Of a DNA stretch of 64,000 bases, positions 26,361-35,057 are shown in pieces. The DNA lies in assembly GCF_000013765.1 (NCBI RefSeq), contig NC_007954.1, forward strand, positions 930,001 to 994,000. The letters are read 5' to 3'. The DNA is from Shewanella denitrificans OS217 (lineage in GTDB: Bacteria > Pseudomonadota > Gammaproteobacteria > Enterobacterales > Shewanellaceae). Position 1 is the first letter of the stretch. Every line of letters starts with the position of its first letter. The notes beneath the pieces are model-generated. The model saw only the letters and a program-made list of their open reading frames with translations, searched no databases and was not told the origin of the DNA. Position numbers and translations under genes: made by a program.

Positions 26361-29249
26361 ATGACCAAGCAAACGCTTACCCAGCTAGAGCAACACGAAC
26401 TCTTCTTAACCCGTCATATCGGCCCAAATGCTGCTCAGCAGCAAGAAATGCTGAGTTTTGTCGGCGCAGAGTCCTTAGACGATCTCACCGCACAAACTGT
26501 GCCGGGTGCCATTCGTCTACCTCAAGATCTCACCATAGGTGATTCTTGTGGTGAAGCCGAAGGCATAGCCTATATCCGCAACATAGCCGACAAGAACAAA
26601 GTCTTTAAGAGCTATATCGGTATGGGTTATTACGGGGTGCAAGTGCCAAACGTCATCTTGCGTAACGTGTTTGAAAACCCAGGTTGGTACACAGCTTATA
26701 CCCCTTATCAGCCAGAAATCGCTCAGGGCCGTTTAGAAGCTATTCTTAACTTCCAGCAGATGTCGATGGACTTAACCGGCCTAGATCTTGCCTCGGCATC
26801 CTTACTGGATGAAGCGAGCGCCGGCGCCGAAGCCATGGCGCTAGCAAAGCGTGTCTCTAAAGCCAAAAAAGCCAACATCTTCTTCGTTGCCGATGACGTG
26901 TTCCCGCAGACCTTAGATGTGGTGCAAACCCGCGCCGAATGTTTCGGTTTTGAAGTGGTGGTGGGGCCTGCCGCCGATGCCGTTAACTACGAGCTGTTTG
27001 GCGCCTTGTTCCAATACTCGAACCGTCATGGTCAAATCAGTGATTTCACAGCGCTATTTAGCGAACTTCGCGCTAAAAACGTGGTAGTGACAGTGGCAGC
27101 AGATTTGATGGCGTTAATGCTACTTAAATCACCAGGCGCCATGGGCGCAGACGTGGTCTTCGGTAGTGCCCAGCGCTTTGGCGTACCTATGGGGTACGGC
27201 GGCCCACACGCGGCATTCTTCGTGGCCCGTGATGAGCACAAGCGTTCTATGCCTGGGCGCATTATCGGTGTGTCTAAAGACACCCGTGGCAACATGGCAC
27301 TGCGCATGGCAATGCAGACGCGCGAGCAACATATTCGCCGCGAAAAAGCCAACTCAAACATTTGTACTGCGCAGATTCTATTAGCCAACATGGCCTCGTT
27401 CTACGCCGTATTCCATGGCCCACAAGGCCTTAAGACCATAGCGACGCGCATCAATCGTCTGGCAGATATTTTAGCTTTTGGCCTTAAAGCCAAGGGCCTA
27501 AGCCTAGTGAACGACGCTTGGTTTGATACCGTGTCGGTGAAAGGCGCAGACATTGGCGCCATTCAAGCGCGCGCCATCGCAGCTGGCATTAACTTGCGCA
27601 TCGATGCCGATGGCGTGTTTGGCATAAGCCTTGATGAAACCACACTGCGAAGCGATATCGCCGATTTATTCGATGCCATTTTAGGCGCAGGCCATGGCCT
27701 AGATGTGGCGGCAATTGATGCACAGCTTGTGGCGGCGAACAGCAGCTCAATCCCAGCGGCATTAGTGCGAACAGATGCCGTATTAACTCATCCAACCTTT
27801 AATCGCTACCAGAGCGAAACCGAGATGATGCGTTACATCAAGCGCCTTGAAAACAAAGATTTAGCCTTGAACCATTCGATGATATCACTGGGTTCATGCA
27901 CCATGAAGCTTAACGCTGCCGTAGAAATGCTGCCGGTAAGCTGGCCAGAATTTGCCAACATGCACCCATTCTGCCCGCTAGATCAAGCAGAAGGTTACAC
28001 TCAGTTAATCAATGAACTGTCTGAATACCTTGTGAAAATCACAGGATACGATGCCGTGTGTATCCAGCCAAACTCGGGCGCGCAGGGCGAGTACGCAGGC
28101 CTTCTGGCCATTAAGAAATACCATGAGTCTCGCGGCGATGCCCATAGGGATATTTGTTTAATCCCACAATCTGCTCACGGTACAAACCCAGCGTCGGCTC
28201 AGCTTGCTGGCATGAAAGTCGTGGTAACCGCCTGTGATAAGCAAGGTAACGTAGATTTAGACGATTTGCGCGCTAAGGCAAGCGAGCTTGCCGATAGCCT
28301 GTCATGCATCATGATCACCTATCCTTCGACCCACGGCGTGTATGAAGAATCCATCCGTGAAGTGTGTGACATAGTCCACCAATACGGCGGTCAAGTGTAC
28401 TTAGATGGCGCTAACATGAATGCTCAGGTGGGCCTAACGTCACCTGGCTTTATCGGCGCCGACGTATCGCATTTGAACCTACACAAGACTTTTGCTATCC
28501 CGCACGGCGGCGGTGGTCCAGGCATGGGCCCAATCGGGGTGAAATCTCATCTGGCGCCCTTTGTCGCCGGCCACACTGTGGTAAAACCTGGCCGCGAAAG
28601 TGACCATAACGGCGCAGTGTCGGCAGCGCCTTACGGCAGCGCCAGCATATTGCCCATCAGCTGGATGTACATCAAGCTGCTAGGCACCAAAGGCATTAAG
28701 CAGTCGACTCAAACCGCGCTATTAAACGCTAACTATGTGATGAAGAAGCTGTCGGCGCATTACCCAGTCTTGTTTACTGGCCGCAACGATCGCGTCGCTC
28801 ACGAGTGTATTATCGATTTGCGCCCACTCAAAGAAGCCTCAGGCGTCACCGAGATGGATATTGCTAAGCGCCTTAACGATTACGGCTTCCATGCGCCAAC
28901 CATGAGTTTCCCTGTGGCAGGCACCTTGATGATAGAGCCAACCGAGTCTGAATCTAAGGTTGAATTAGACAGATTCATCGAGGCCATGGTGTCCATACGC
29001 GGCGAAATCGCCAAGGTGGAGTCTGGTGAGTGGCCAGTGGACAACAACCCACTGCACAATGCACCGCATACCATGGCGGACATTATGGACCCAGAGTTTG
29101 ATTCACGTCCTTACAGCCGTGAAGTGGCGGTGTTCCCAAGTGCCGCGGTGAAAGCCAATAAGTTCTGGCCAACGGTTAACCGTATTGATGATGTATATGG
29201 CGATAGGAATCTGATGTGTAGTTGCGTCCCTTTGAGTGATTATGAATAA
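26361..29249 (+). CDS. gcvP: Glycine dehydrogenase (decarboxylating), P protein
   Basis: PLP enzyme that decarboxylates glycine and loads the remainder on GcvH. The start at 26361 (MTKQTLTQLEQHE) gives 962 residues, close to E. coli's 957. The open frame continues upstream without support. FLTRHIGP opens the N-terminal half; LNLHKTFAIPHGGGGPG, with the PLP Lys near residue 709, is in the C-terminal half. A 220-bp gap separates it from gcvH, so it may have its own promoter as well. Confidence 0.96.
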   Translation: MTKQTLTQLEQHELFLTRHIGPNAAQQQEMLSFVGAESLDDLTAQTVPGAIRLPQDLTIGDSCGEAEGIAYIRNIADKNKVFKSYIGMGYYGVQVPNVILRNVFENPGWYTAYTPYQPEIAQGRLEAILNFQQMSMDLTGLDLASASLLDEASAGAEAMALAKRVSKAKKANIFFVADDVFPQTLDVVQTRAECFGFEVVVGPAADAVNYELFGALFQYSNRHGQISDFTALFSELRAKNVVVTVAADLMALMLLKSPGAMGADVVFGSAQRFGVPMGYGGPHAAFFVARDEHKRSMPGRIIGVSKDTRGNMALRMAMQTREQHIRREKANSNICTAQILLANMASFYAVFHGPQGLKTIATRINRLADILAFGLKAKGLSLVNDAWFDTVSVKGADIGAIQARAIAAGINLRIDADGVFGISLDETTLRSDIADLFDAILGAGHGLDVAAIDAQLVAANSSSIPAALVRTDAVLTHPTFNRYQSETEMMRYIKRLENKDLALNHSMISLGSCTMKLNAAVEMLPVSWPEFANMHPFCPLDQAEGYTQLINELSEYLVKITGYDAVCIQPNSGAQGEYAGLLAIKKYHESRGDAHRDICLIPQSAHGTNPASAQLAGMKVVVTACDKQGNVDLDDLRAKASELADSLSCIMITYPSTHGVYEESIREVCDIVHQYGGQVYLDGANMNAQVGLTSPGFIGADVSHLNLHKTFAIPHGGGGPGMGPIGVKSHLAPFVAGHTVVKPGRESDHNGAVSAAPYGSASILPISWMYIKLLGTKGIKQSTQTALLNANYVMKKLSAHYPVLFTGRNDRVAHECIIDLRPLKEASGVTEMDIAKRLNDYGFHAPTMSFPVAGTLMIEPTESESKVELDRFIEAMVSIRGEIAKVESGEWPVDNNPLHNAPHTMADIMDPEFDSRPYSREVAVFPSAAVKANKFWPTVNRIDDVYGDRNLMCSCVPLSDYE

Positions 29250-29289
29250 TCATTAGAGCTAGAGGTTCCTGAATAGGAACCTTGATATG

Positions 29290-29319
29290 AAGGCGAACCC
29301 TGAGTGGTTCGCCTTTTTT
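29290..29319 (+). terminator. Terminator after gcvP
   Basis: AAGGCGAACC, loop CTGAGT, GGTTCGCCTT, then TTTT. A smaller hairpin (GGTTCCTGAATAGGAACC) lies just before it at about 29264-29281. Confidence 0.9.
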
Positions 29320-29354
29320 ATAATCTGCTTTTCACAAAGTGTGTTTACTAGATG

Positions 29355-29705
29355 TCCAAGCTTCGCTTGGAACAAAGTCGTAGGCTTCCAGCCCACACCC
29401 GGGCAAGGAGGACTGCTCGTCCTAGTCCTCCTTGCATCCACCTAAGACGTTCCGGCAACAATTTTCCCTAGTTACTTAAGGCAAGGAAGCGAAAATGTCG
29501 CGACGGAAATTGATCCAGCATCCACCTTTATTGGTACCTTGCCTCGGCCTTACTCGAAAATGCTAACGCTTCCGATGGGGCGTCCCTTCCCCCCGAAAGC
29601 TAGCCTGACGTCCTGTCAGGCTCACGCTATTTTCTTCGACGACCTCAATGTAGGCGAAACTTAAGATCATTGATAACCGCCCCCGCTTTTCTTGAGAAGA
29701 AAAGC
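29355..29705. other. Hairpin-dense non-coding stretch
   Basis: Four perfect inverted repeats in 350 bp: TCCAAGC-TTC-GCTTGGA at 29355-29371; GCAAGGAGGACT with a 9-nt loop at 29403-29435; AGCCTGAC-GTCCT-GTCAGGCT at 29602-29622; GCTTTTCTT-GAG-AAGAAAAGC at 29685-29705. No credible ORF. It marks the border between the housekeeping gcv genes and the AT-rich accessory region; it may be a dispersed repeat of this genus or a structured RNA. Confidence 0.5.
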
Positions 29706-30046
29706 GTAGGTTTTTATTCTCTGTAGAGAGTTATCATCGGTAGAAACGCCATGTGTAATGGTTAGCCTCAAGTGGTTTTATTGAGTTAAAGCATTAAAAA
29801 GCAACCTTTTGGTCGTTTTTTTGTAGATGAAATAGTATATACTTTGGTTAGTTTTTTTAGGTATATTGAATTAGTTTCTCATTTTATATAGAAAGAGAGA
29901 AAGTATGAATTCAAAAAATGCCATATAAAAAATCATGGTATGCGCTATTGTTAAGGAATTTTATCTTGATGAACCTATTTTCAAGATGATGACTTACCAG
30001 AGTTGTAGAACTACTTTATAGGACTGGTACATTATAAGGATATACA
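29706..30046 (+). promoter_or_regulatory. AT-rich leader of the NdpA-like cassette
   Basis: Base composition drops sharply from about 29750. A TATACT at about 29837-29842 could be a -10 element. Two tiny overlapping ORFs follow, at 29905-29928 (7 codons, preceded by GAGAGAAAG) and 29918-29989 (23 codons, MPYKKSWYALLL...). They could form a leader, but nothing proves translation. Confidence 0.35.
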
Positions 30047-31120
30047 ATGGCGTCAATTAAGCGCTTCGTAATTCATGAGCTATTTAAAGATAAAAAACCA
30101 GATATTGCTGGTGAACTTTTAAATTTAGATAATGAGATAATTCTAAAGCTTGCTAAAGATTTAGTAAAAATCAAGGATGGCAGGACTGCTGTTCTTTGGG
30201 GGCAATTTAAAGGGAGTGGTGATTTTCCATTAAAACTCAAAGAATTAGATGCAGAGCTAAAGGAAGACGAGAGGAGTGTTAAATTACTTGAACTCACAGA
30301 GCACACTATGGGTGCTTTATATGAAGAAATTGTTCATACGAACAGTAAAGGTGGTTATATTTGTTTTATTGAATATGAATCGTTTCTTGACTGTCGACTA
30401 ATGGCTGCAATGATAACTAATACGGCAGGAGTTAAGTTAACCAACTTAAAACCTACTAAAGAGGTTCATGTTGATTTAAGTAAGTTGCATCAAGCAGTAG
30501 ATATAAATGTAAGTGGTTACTCCAAATCTATAAAAGGTGACTTCAAGAAAAACTACTTAAGTTTTATAGGTAAAGGTACGCATACAGATTATTTTACAAA
30601 TGCTTTTGATTGTATTAATAAAATCACCCCCGCAAAAGCGGTTAATAAAGCCCCTGAAGTGTTAAAGGATTTTTTAGCACAGTTTTATGTTGATAATACA
30701 ACGCAAAAAAGTGCTAGAGCGCAGCTTGTAAAGTATTTATCGGATAATATTGGAAAAGAAGTACATCTTGCTAAAATTGATGAAATTGCAGTATCTAATT
30801 TACCAGCATCTTGCACTGATGAAGAAAAACAAAGTTTTATAGCGTTTAGTAAACAAGATAAGTATGAAATGCCAGCGACTTTTGAAGCTAGAAAAAGTAA
30901 TGTAGAAAAGTTAGCGAAAATTTATTATGCAACAGACGCATTTAACTTTAACTTTGATCTAGAAAATATAGGTTTGGTTGGGGTGGAAGCTGATTCAAAT
31001 AAGCCTATATTATTCAACAAAGACAATGATGATGTGATTATCAGAGGTCGAATGATAACCCCAGAAGTGAGAGCTGCAATTATTCAAGTTACCTTGCTTA
31101 ATGAAGATGAAAATGATTGA
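30047..31120 (+). CDS. Nucleoid-associated protein, YejK/NdpA (NA37) type
   Basis: 357 residues, the family's usual 335-360. Resemblance to E. coli YejK as I recall it lies in the N-terminal helix and RFVIHELFK start, a KKNYLSFIGKGTHTDYFTNAF block near residue 170, and a C-terminal NFNFDLENIGLVG...PILFNKDNDDVIIRG block. NdpA proteins bind nucleoid DNA. This copy is very AT-rich, sits in an accessory region and overlaps a membrane-protein gene, unlike the housekeeping yejK locus. AAGGA precedes the ATG. A DNA-sensing role in a two-gene defence system is inference. Confidence 0.68.
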   Translation: MASIKRFVIHELFKDKKPDIAGELLNLDNEIILKLAKDLVKIKDGRTAVLWGQFKGSGDFPLKLKELDAELKEDERSVKLLELTEHTMGALYEEIVHTNSKGGYICFIEYESFLDCRLMAAMITNTAGVKLTNLKPTKEVHVDLSKLHQAVDINVSGYSKSIKGDFKKNYLSFIGKGTHTDYFTNAFDCINKITPAKAVNKAPEVLKDFLAQFYVDNTTQKSARAQLVKYLSDNIGKEVHLAKIDEIAVSNLPASCTDEEKQSFIAFSKQDKYEMPATFEARKSNVEKLAKIYYATDAFNFNFDLENIGLVGVEADSNKPILFNKDNDDVIIRGRMITPEVRAAIIQVTLLNEDEND

Positions 31121-32483
31121 TATTTTATTTGATAAAACTGTTAAGTTGTTTAAATCTTTCGAAGATGTGATATCTTATGAAAATGGTATCATATGCTTAA
31201 AAAAAGAAATCAACCTTTCTAGTGAGCAGGCTTGTTTTTTAAGATATTTGTTTGAACACAAAGATAAGTTTAGAAAGTTTGAGGTGGAAGTTGATTGGGC
31301 TGAGGCGGATGTAAGTCATATAGTACCCAGTGCAGAGTGTACAGCTCTAAAAATTGAATTTAATTTGTACGCTGGAAATAGATTTTGTTTTTATAAAAAT
31401 GAAGCTGATTTATTTGAAAAACTTTCAGTATTTTTGATCCAGGGTAAATCTCTTCCGGATTACTATTACTTCATTGAGGATGATTTTAGGAGTGATAGCG
31501 AACTTGTTTATCCTTCTTTAATTAAGTTGAAAATAATATCTAAGTGGATTGAGTTCTTAACTAAAATTTCAGATATTGATAAAAAAACAGATGATGGCAT
31601 CGCTCTATATTATTTTATAAAAGGTGAGGGTGATAAATTTGCAAAGCCATTGGAAGTAAAGCTAAATAGGTTTGTTGATTTGGTTAATATTGGTGAAATA
31701 TCTTCTATTGAAGATATTTCAAACTTAATATCAAAAGATGAAAGTGGAAACTTGCATCACAGAGATAGACAATCTTTTTTCAAATTGGCTTTGGTCGATA
31801 CACTAAGAAGACTAGTGAAAGATGATTCAACAAAGCAAGCTGAGTCGGTGATTTTATTCAGCAACCTAGATAAAATAAAAAACACTTATTATGAACATTA
31901 TGATATTTTTATTCATAATTTCGCTATTGGTGAATTTCAACTGCAAGTAGAAGAGAAAGGATTCGATTATGCAGAAAAAGTAAGTGCGGTTTTGAATGAT
32001 ATCCAAATTCGATTATACGCAATTCCAGTCGTTTTAGTCAGCTTGGGAGCTTTGGCAAAGGTTGATGATATTTATAGCTATTTGTTCATAATAAGTGGTG
32101 TGATAATTACAGCTTTATTTAATCACTGGATGATCAATGATCAGGTTTTAAGATTGGAACAAATAGAGAAAAGTTGTTGTTTTACTTTTGAAAAGTTGAG
32201 AGTGCAGGGGAATGAAAAATTAGAATCATGTGACACACTTAAAAACTTAGAAGAAATTGTAGGAAACATTAAAAGTAGAGTTGCTGATAGAAATACAAAG
32301 ATTACATATTACAAGTTGTTTTGTTGGGTTCCCACTATTATTTCTATAATTCTTTTGTTTTTTAAAGAGTCGAAAGAGATCCTAATTTATATAAATGTTA
32401 TTAATTATAATATAATCGATTTTATATATGGAATTTGTGATGCTATACGAGAATTAACAGTGCCAGGCATGCTTAATGTTTGA
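31101..32483 (+). CDS. Membrane-anchored protein of unknown function, partner of the NdpA-like gene
   Basis: 460 residues. Residues 1-300 are soluble and charged with no recognised domain. Hydrophobic segments follow at about 303-320 (AIPVVLVSLGALAKV), 326-345 (LFIISGVIITALFNHW), 404-420 (WVPTIISIILLFF) and possibly 428-446, with a helical stretch between the pairs. It overlaps the preceding gene by 8-20 bp depending on which of three in-phase ATGs (31101, 31107, 31113) is used, so the two are translationally coupled. Composition is as AT-rich as its partner. The last residues (TVPGMLNV) read into a sequence resembling a nearby repeat, so the original C-terminus may have been replaced. Confidence 0.65.
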   Translation: MKMKMIDILFDKTVKLFKSFEDVISYENGIICLKKEINLSSEQACFLRYLFEHKDKFRKFEVEVDWAEADVSHIVPSAECTALKIEFNLYAGNRFCFYKNEADLFEKLSVFLIQGKSLPDYYYFIEDDFRSDSELVYPSLIKLKIISKWIEFLTKISDIDKKTDDGIALYYFIKGEGDKFAKPLEVKLNRFVDLVNIGEISSIEDISNLISKDESGNLHHRDRQSFFKLALVDTLRRLVKDDSTKQAESVILFSNLDKIKNTYYEHYDIFIHNFAIGEFQLQVEEKGFDYAEKVSAVLNDIQIRLYAIPVVLVSLGALAKVDDIYSYLFIISGVIITALFNHWMINDQVLRLEQIEKSCCFTFEKLRVQGNEKLESCDTLKNLEEIVGNIKSRVADRNTKITYYKLFCWVPTIISIILLFFKESKEILIYINVINYNIIDFIYGICDAIRELTVPGMLNV

Positions 32484-33196
32484 ATATTTAAGGGCGACAC
32501 TGCGGCTGCCAAGGTGAACCATGATCCTTTGCGAGACGACCGTCCATCCCATGGACGGGATGTTCGAGCATACATGGAGGTACTTGCTGCGTGTCGATGA
32601 GTAAAGGGCATGGCGAGCCTGTTCGCTGGAGTTTCAATTACACGATTAGCTAAGCTTGGTTTTGTTAAATTTTGCAGCTTGCGAGCTGATGCTGAGTTAA
32701 CCGTGCCAGCCATTGCTACTACCAGTGCGGCTAATACAAGTGCCATCGCTAGTGTGATCGCTAATACAAATGCAAGCGCGGCTACTTCGGGTAGCGATGC
32801 GCTTAGAAGCGAGTAAGCTTGGGGGAGTGGTGCTGAGAGTAGGGTTATCATTTTCATCCTTGAAGGCAATGTGAGCCACGCGCTATATCTTTGGCTGTTA
32901 ACCTGTAGAGCTTCAACGAGCTAAGCGCTAATCTGCTGCGCTGCAACCAGCCAATGGCTAATCAGCTAATCGGTGAAGCCGCTAATGGCTAATGGCAAAA
33001 AATTTCGTTCTAAATCCATGAATGCGTGAATAATATACTCTCAGTTTTGAAAAAATGTAAGCCTTTATTGCCCCCTTTTAACCATGCCATGCTTAATTGC
33101 TGTGGTGTGTAATGACCTTTTTGATCTTGAAGTCTTTCATGTCACATCCTAGTGGCTAGATACGGAACTAAACGCTTTTATGTCATAGTCAAAAAA
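32484..33196. other. Non-coding accessory stretch with dispersed repeat pieces
   Basis: About 700 bp without a convincing gene. Ala/Ser-rich frames on both strands look spurious. It contains a hairpin CCGTCCAT-CCC-ATGGACGG (32540-32558), a 22-bp sequence shared with 36451-36472, and a second copy of the GTTAACCGTGCCAG-type motif that ends the upstream gene. Repetitive AGCTAATGGCTAA-like words occur near 32930-33000. Confidence 0.4.
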
Positions 33197-33316
33197 TCAT
33201 AAAACCTACAAATGGAACAACATTAAAACCTATAAAAGGCGTGGCATTAAAACCTATAAATCAAATGACATTAAAACCTATAAATGGTACAACATTAAAA
33301 CCGAGGTTTAATATAA
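33197..33316 (+). repeat. Five 24-bp direct repeats upstream of the Fic gene
   Basis: The core CATTAAAACCTATAAA starts at 33221, 33245 and 33269; shortened or changed copies start at 33197 and 33293. The period is exactly 24 bp. The last copy diverges after CATTAAAACC into AAACC-GA-GGTTT and runs into a possible -10 element TATAAA at 33312-33317. Position and regularity suggest an operator array for the wHTH-Fic protein encoded 27 bp downstream, or an iteron-like array. Confidence 0.75.
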
Positions 33317-33342
33317 ATTGTGCGTAGCCATTAGGATCTCAA

Positions 33343-34860
33343 ATGAACCCTGTATCACAAAAGCTAGCGGATTCTCTCGAACAGCTGAAACTGCTTCAGG
33401 AATCAGGCTCTGTTGCCATACAATCAAAGCAACTTAGCCGCTTACATCGTGAGCGGTTACTTAAGCACGGATTCATCCGCGAAGTTATTCGAGGTTGGTA
33501 TATTCCTGCTATGCCCGATGAAAAGTTAGGTGACAGCACGTCTTGGTACACATGCTTCTGGGATTTCTGCGGTGCCTATTTGTCAGAGCGGTTCGACCAA
33601 TCTTGGTGCTTATCGCCTGAGCAGTCTATAAATCACCATATTGGTGACAAAACGGTTCCCCAACAGTTGCTGGTGCGTTCTCCAAAGGGTAACAATAAGC
33701 CGACTGACTTCTTGTATAACACTTCTATCTTTGACGTTAGACTAAATTTGCCTGATGTCGAACATATCCAAAGCCTGGCTGGGCTTAATATCTATAGTTT
33801 GCCAGCGGCAGTAGTTTATTGCTCGCCTAAGTCGTTTGTTAATTCTCCTATCCAAATGCGCACGGCGCTGTCAATGGTGACTGATGCCTCGGATCTCTTG
33901 TCCATATTATTGGCCGCTAATCATAGTGTTATAGCGGGCCGATTAGTGGGCGCTTTTAGGAACATTGGCCGGGATCTTATTGCGGACAACATACTAAAAG
34001 GCATGAACGCGGCCGACTTAGTTGTGCTAGAAGAGGATCCTTTCGTAGAAAAAGTGCAACTAAACTTGGGTCGCCGCGATGTCTCACCCTATGTTAATCG
34101 AATTCGACTGATGTGGGCGCAGATGCGTGAAGATGTTATCGCACACTTTCCAGAGCCTATGAACCAGACCGTCGATATCGACACTTACATGGCCGAGGTG
34201 GAAGAGCAATACGTCACTGACGCCTATCACTCATTGTCCATTGAAGGTTATCGAGTCACTCGTGAACTCATCGAACTGGTTCGTTCTGGAAGTTGGCAGG
34301 CCGACGACGGGTCAGGCGAAAGTAAGAAATACTTAGATGCCATGGCTGCTAAAGGCTACTGGGATGCATTTGGGGAAGTGAAAAAAACCGTTAGAGCTGT
34401 CTTGGAGGGCAAGAATCCAGGTGATATGTTGGAGCGAGCACATAGTGACTGGTATTTAGCTTTATTTGGCCCAAGTGTTGCTGCCGGTATCATTAAACAA
34501 TCGGATCTCGCTGGCTACCGAACGGGGCCTGTGTATATTCGCCAGTCTATGCATACGCCTCCTAGTCGGGATGCCGTTAGGACAATGATGCCGACATTGT
34601 TTGATTTACTGGCACAGGAAGAAAATGCGGCAGTAAGGCTTGTGCTGGGGCACTTTATTTTTGTGTATATTCATCCTTACTTTGATGGCAATGGCAGAAT
34701 GGGAAGGTTTATTATGAACTTAATGATGGCCTCGGGGGCTTACCCCTGGACTGTCGTACCAGTCGAACGACGCAGTGAATATATGCAGGCATTGGAATCG
34801 GCCAGCGTTAAACAGGATATTGTGCCTTTCACTCAGTTTCTGGCATCACTATTACTTTAG
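33343..34860 (+). CDS. Fic-domain protein with AbiEi-like winged-helix N-terminus
   Basis: 505 residues. Residues ~1-100 resemble the winged-helix domain of AbiEi-type antitoxins (SRLHRERLLKHGFIREVIRGWYIP). The Fic core lies at about 290-500 with the intact catalytic motif HPYFDGNGRMGR near 444-455, as expected of an AMP/NMP-transferase acting on protein hydroxyls. An (S/T)xxxE(G/N) inhibitory motif, SLSIEGY near 298-304, N-terminal to the core, predicts self-inhibition. No separate antitoxin gene is present, so sensor, regulator and toxin may be one chain. The array of 24-bp repeats just upstream is a likely binding site. The stop abuts a truncated relB, so this gene's arrival may have cut that module. 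Confidence 0.82.
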   Translation: MNPVSQKLADSLEQLKLLQESGSVAIQSKQLSRLHRERLLKHGFIREVIRGWYIPAMPDEKLGDSTSWYTCFWDFCGAYLSERFDQSWCLSPEQSINHHIGDKTVPQQLLVRSPKGNNKPTDFLYNTSIFDVRLNLPDVEHIQSLAGLNIYSLPAAVVYCSPKSFVNSPIQMRTALSMVTDASDLLSILLAANHSVIAGRLVGAFRNIGRDLIADNILKGMNAADLVVLEEDPFVEKVQLNLGRRDVSPYVNRIRLMWAQMREDVIAHFPEPMNQTVDIDTYMAEVEEQYVTDAYHSLSIEGYRVTRELIELVRSGSWQADDGSGESKKYLDAMAAKGYWDAFGEVKKTVRAVLEGKNPGDMLERAHSDWYLALFGPSVAAGIIKQSDLAGYRTGPVYIRQSMHTPPSRDAVRTMMPTLFDLLAQEENAAVRLVLGHFIFVYIHPYFDGNGRMGRFIMNLMMASGAYPWTVVPVERRSEYMQALESASVKQDIVPFTQFLASLLL

Positions 34861-34861
34861 A

Positions 34862-35057
34862 AATACTGCTTTAGAAAAACTGGGGGTGACAGCTTCAGAC
34901 TTGCTTCGCTAGACATTAAAGTATGTAGCACAGCAAGGAAAACTCCCCCTTTAAACCTATGTTGCTAACCGATGAAGATCACGCACTTATTGAGCTGGCA
35001 AGATCCCGTTTACTTGATCCACAATCGAGTGTGAAGGTTACGCTGGATGACCTATGA
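34862..35057 (+). pseudogene. relB: RelB antitoxin remnant
   Basis: Read with one frame correction, it gives ALEKLGVTASDLLR-stop-TLKYVAQQGKLP, then FKPMLLTDEDHALIEL and VKVTLDDL, which align end to end with E. coli RelB. The first ~15 codons are missing, cut where the Fic gene stops. There is an in-frame TAG at 34910-34912 where homologues are expected to have a residue, and an extra C in the C5 run at 34945-34949 shifts the frame. It overlaps the relE start by 11 bp, the normal relBE arrangement. No functional antitoxin is expected. Confidence 0.72.

Noticed and set aside
29259..29441. Minus-strand 60-codon ORF across hairpins behind gcvP
   Set aside because: Runs through the gcvP terminator and perfect inverted repeats; not a credible gene.
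32405..32869. Minus-strand 154-codon ORF and plus-strand 68-codon Ala/Ser-rich ORF
   Set aside because: Low-complexity frames over dispersed repeats, overlapping the end of a better gene; no ribosome site or family.
33197..33316. CRISPR array
   Set aside because: The unit and period are 24 bp with most of the unit conserved, no separate unique spacers, and no cas genes.
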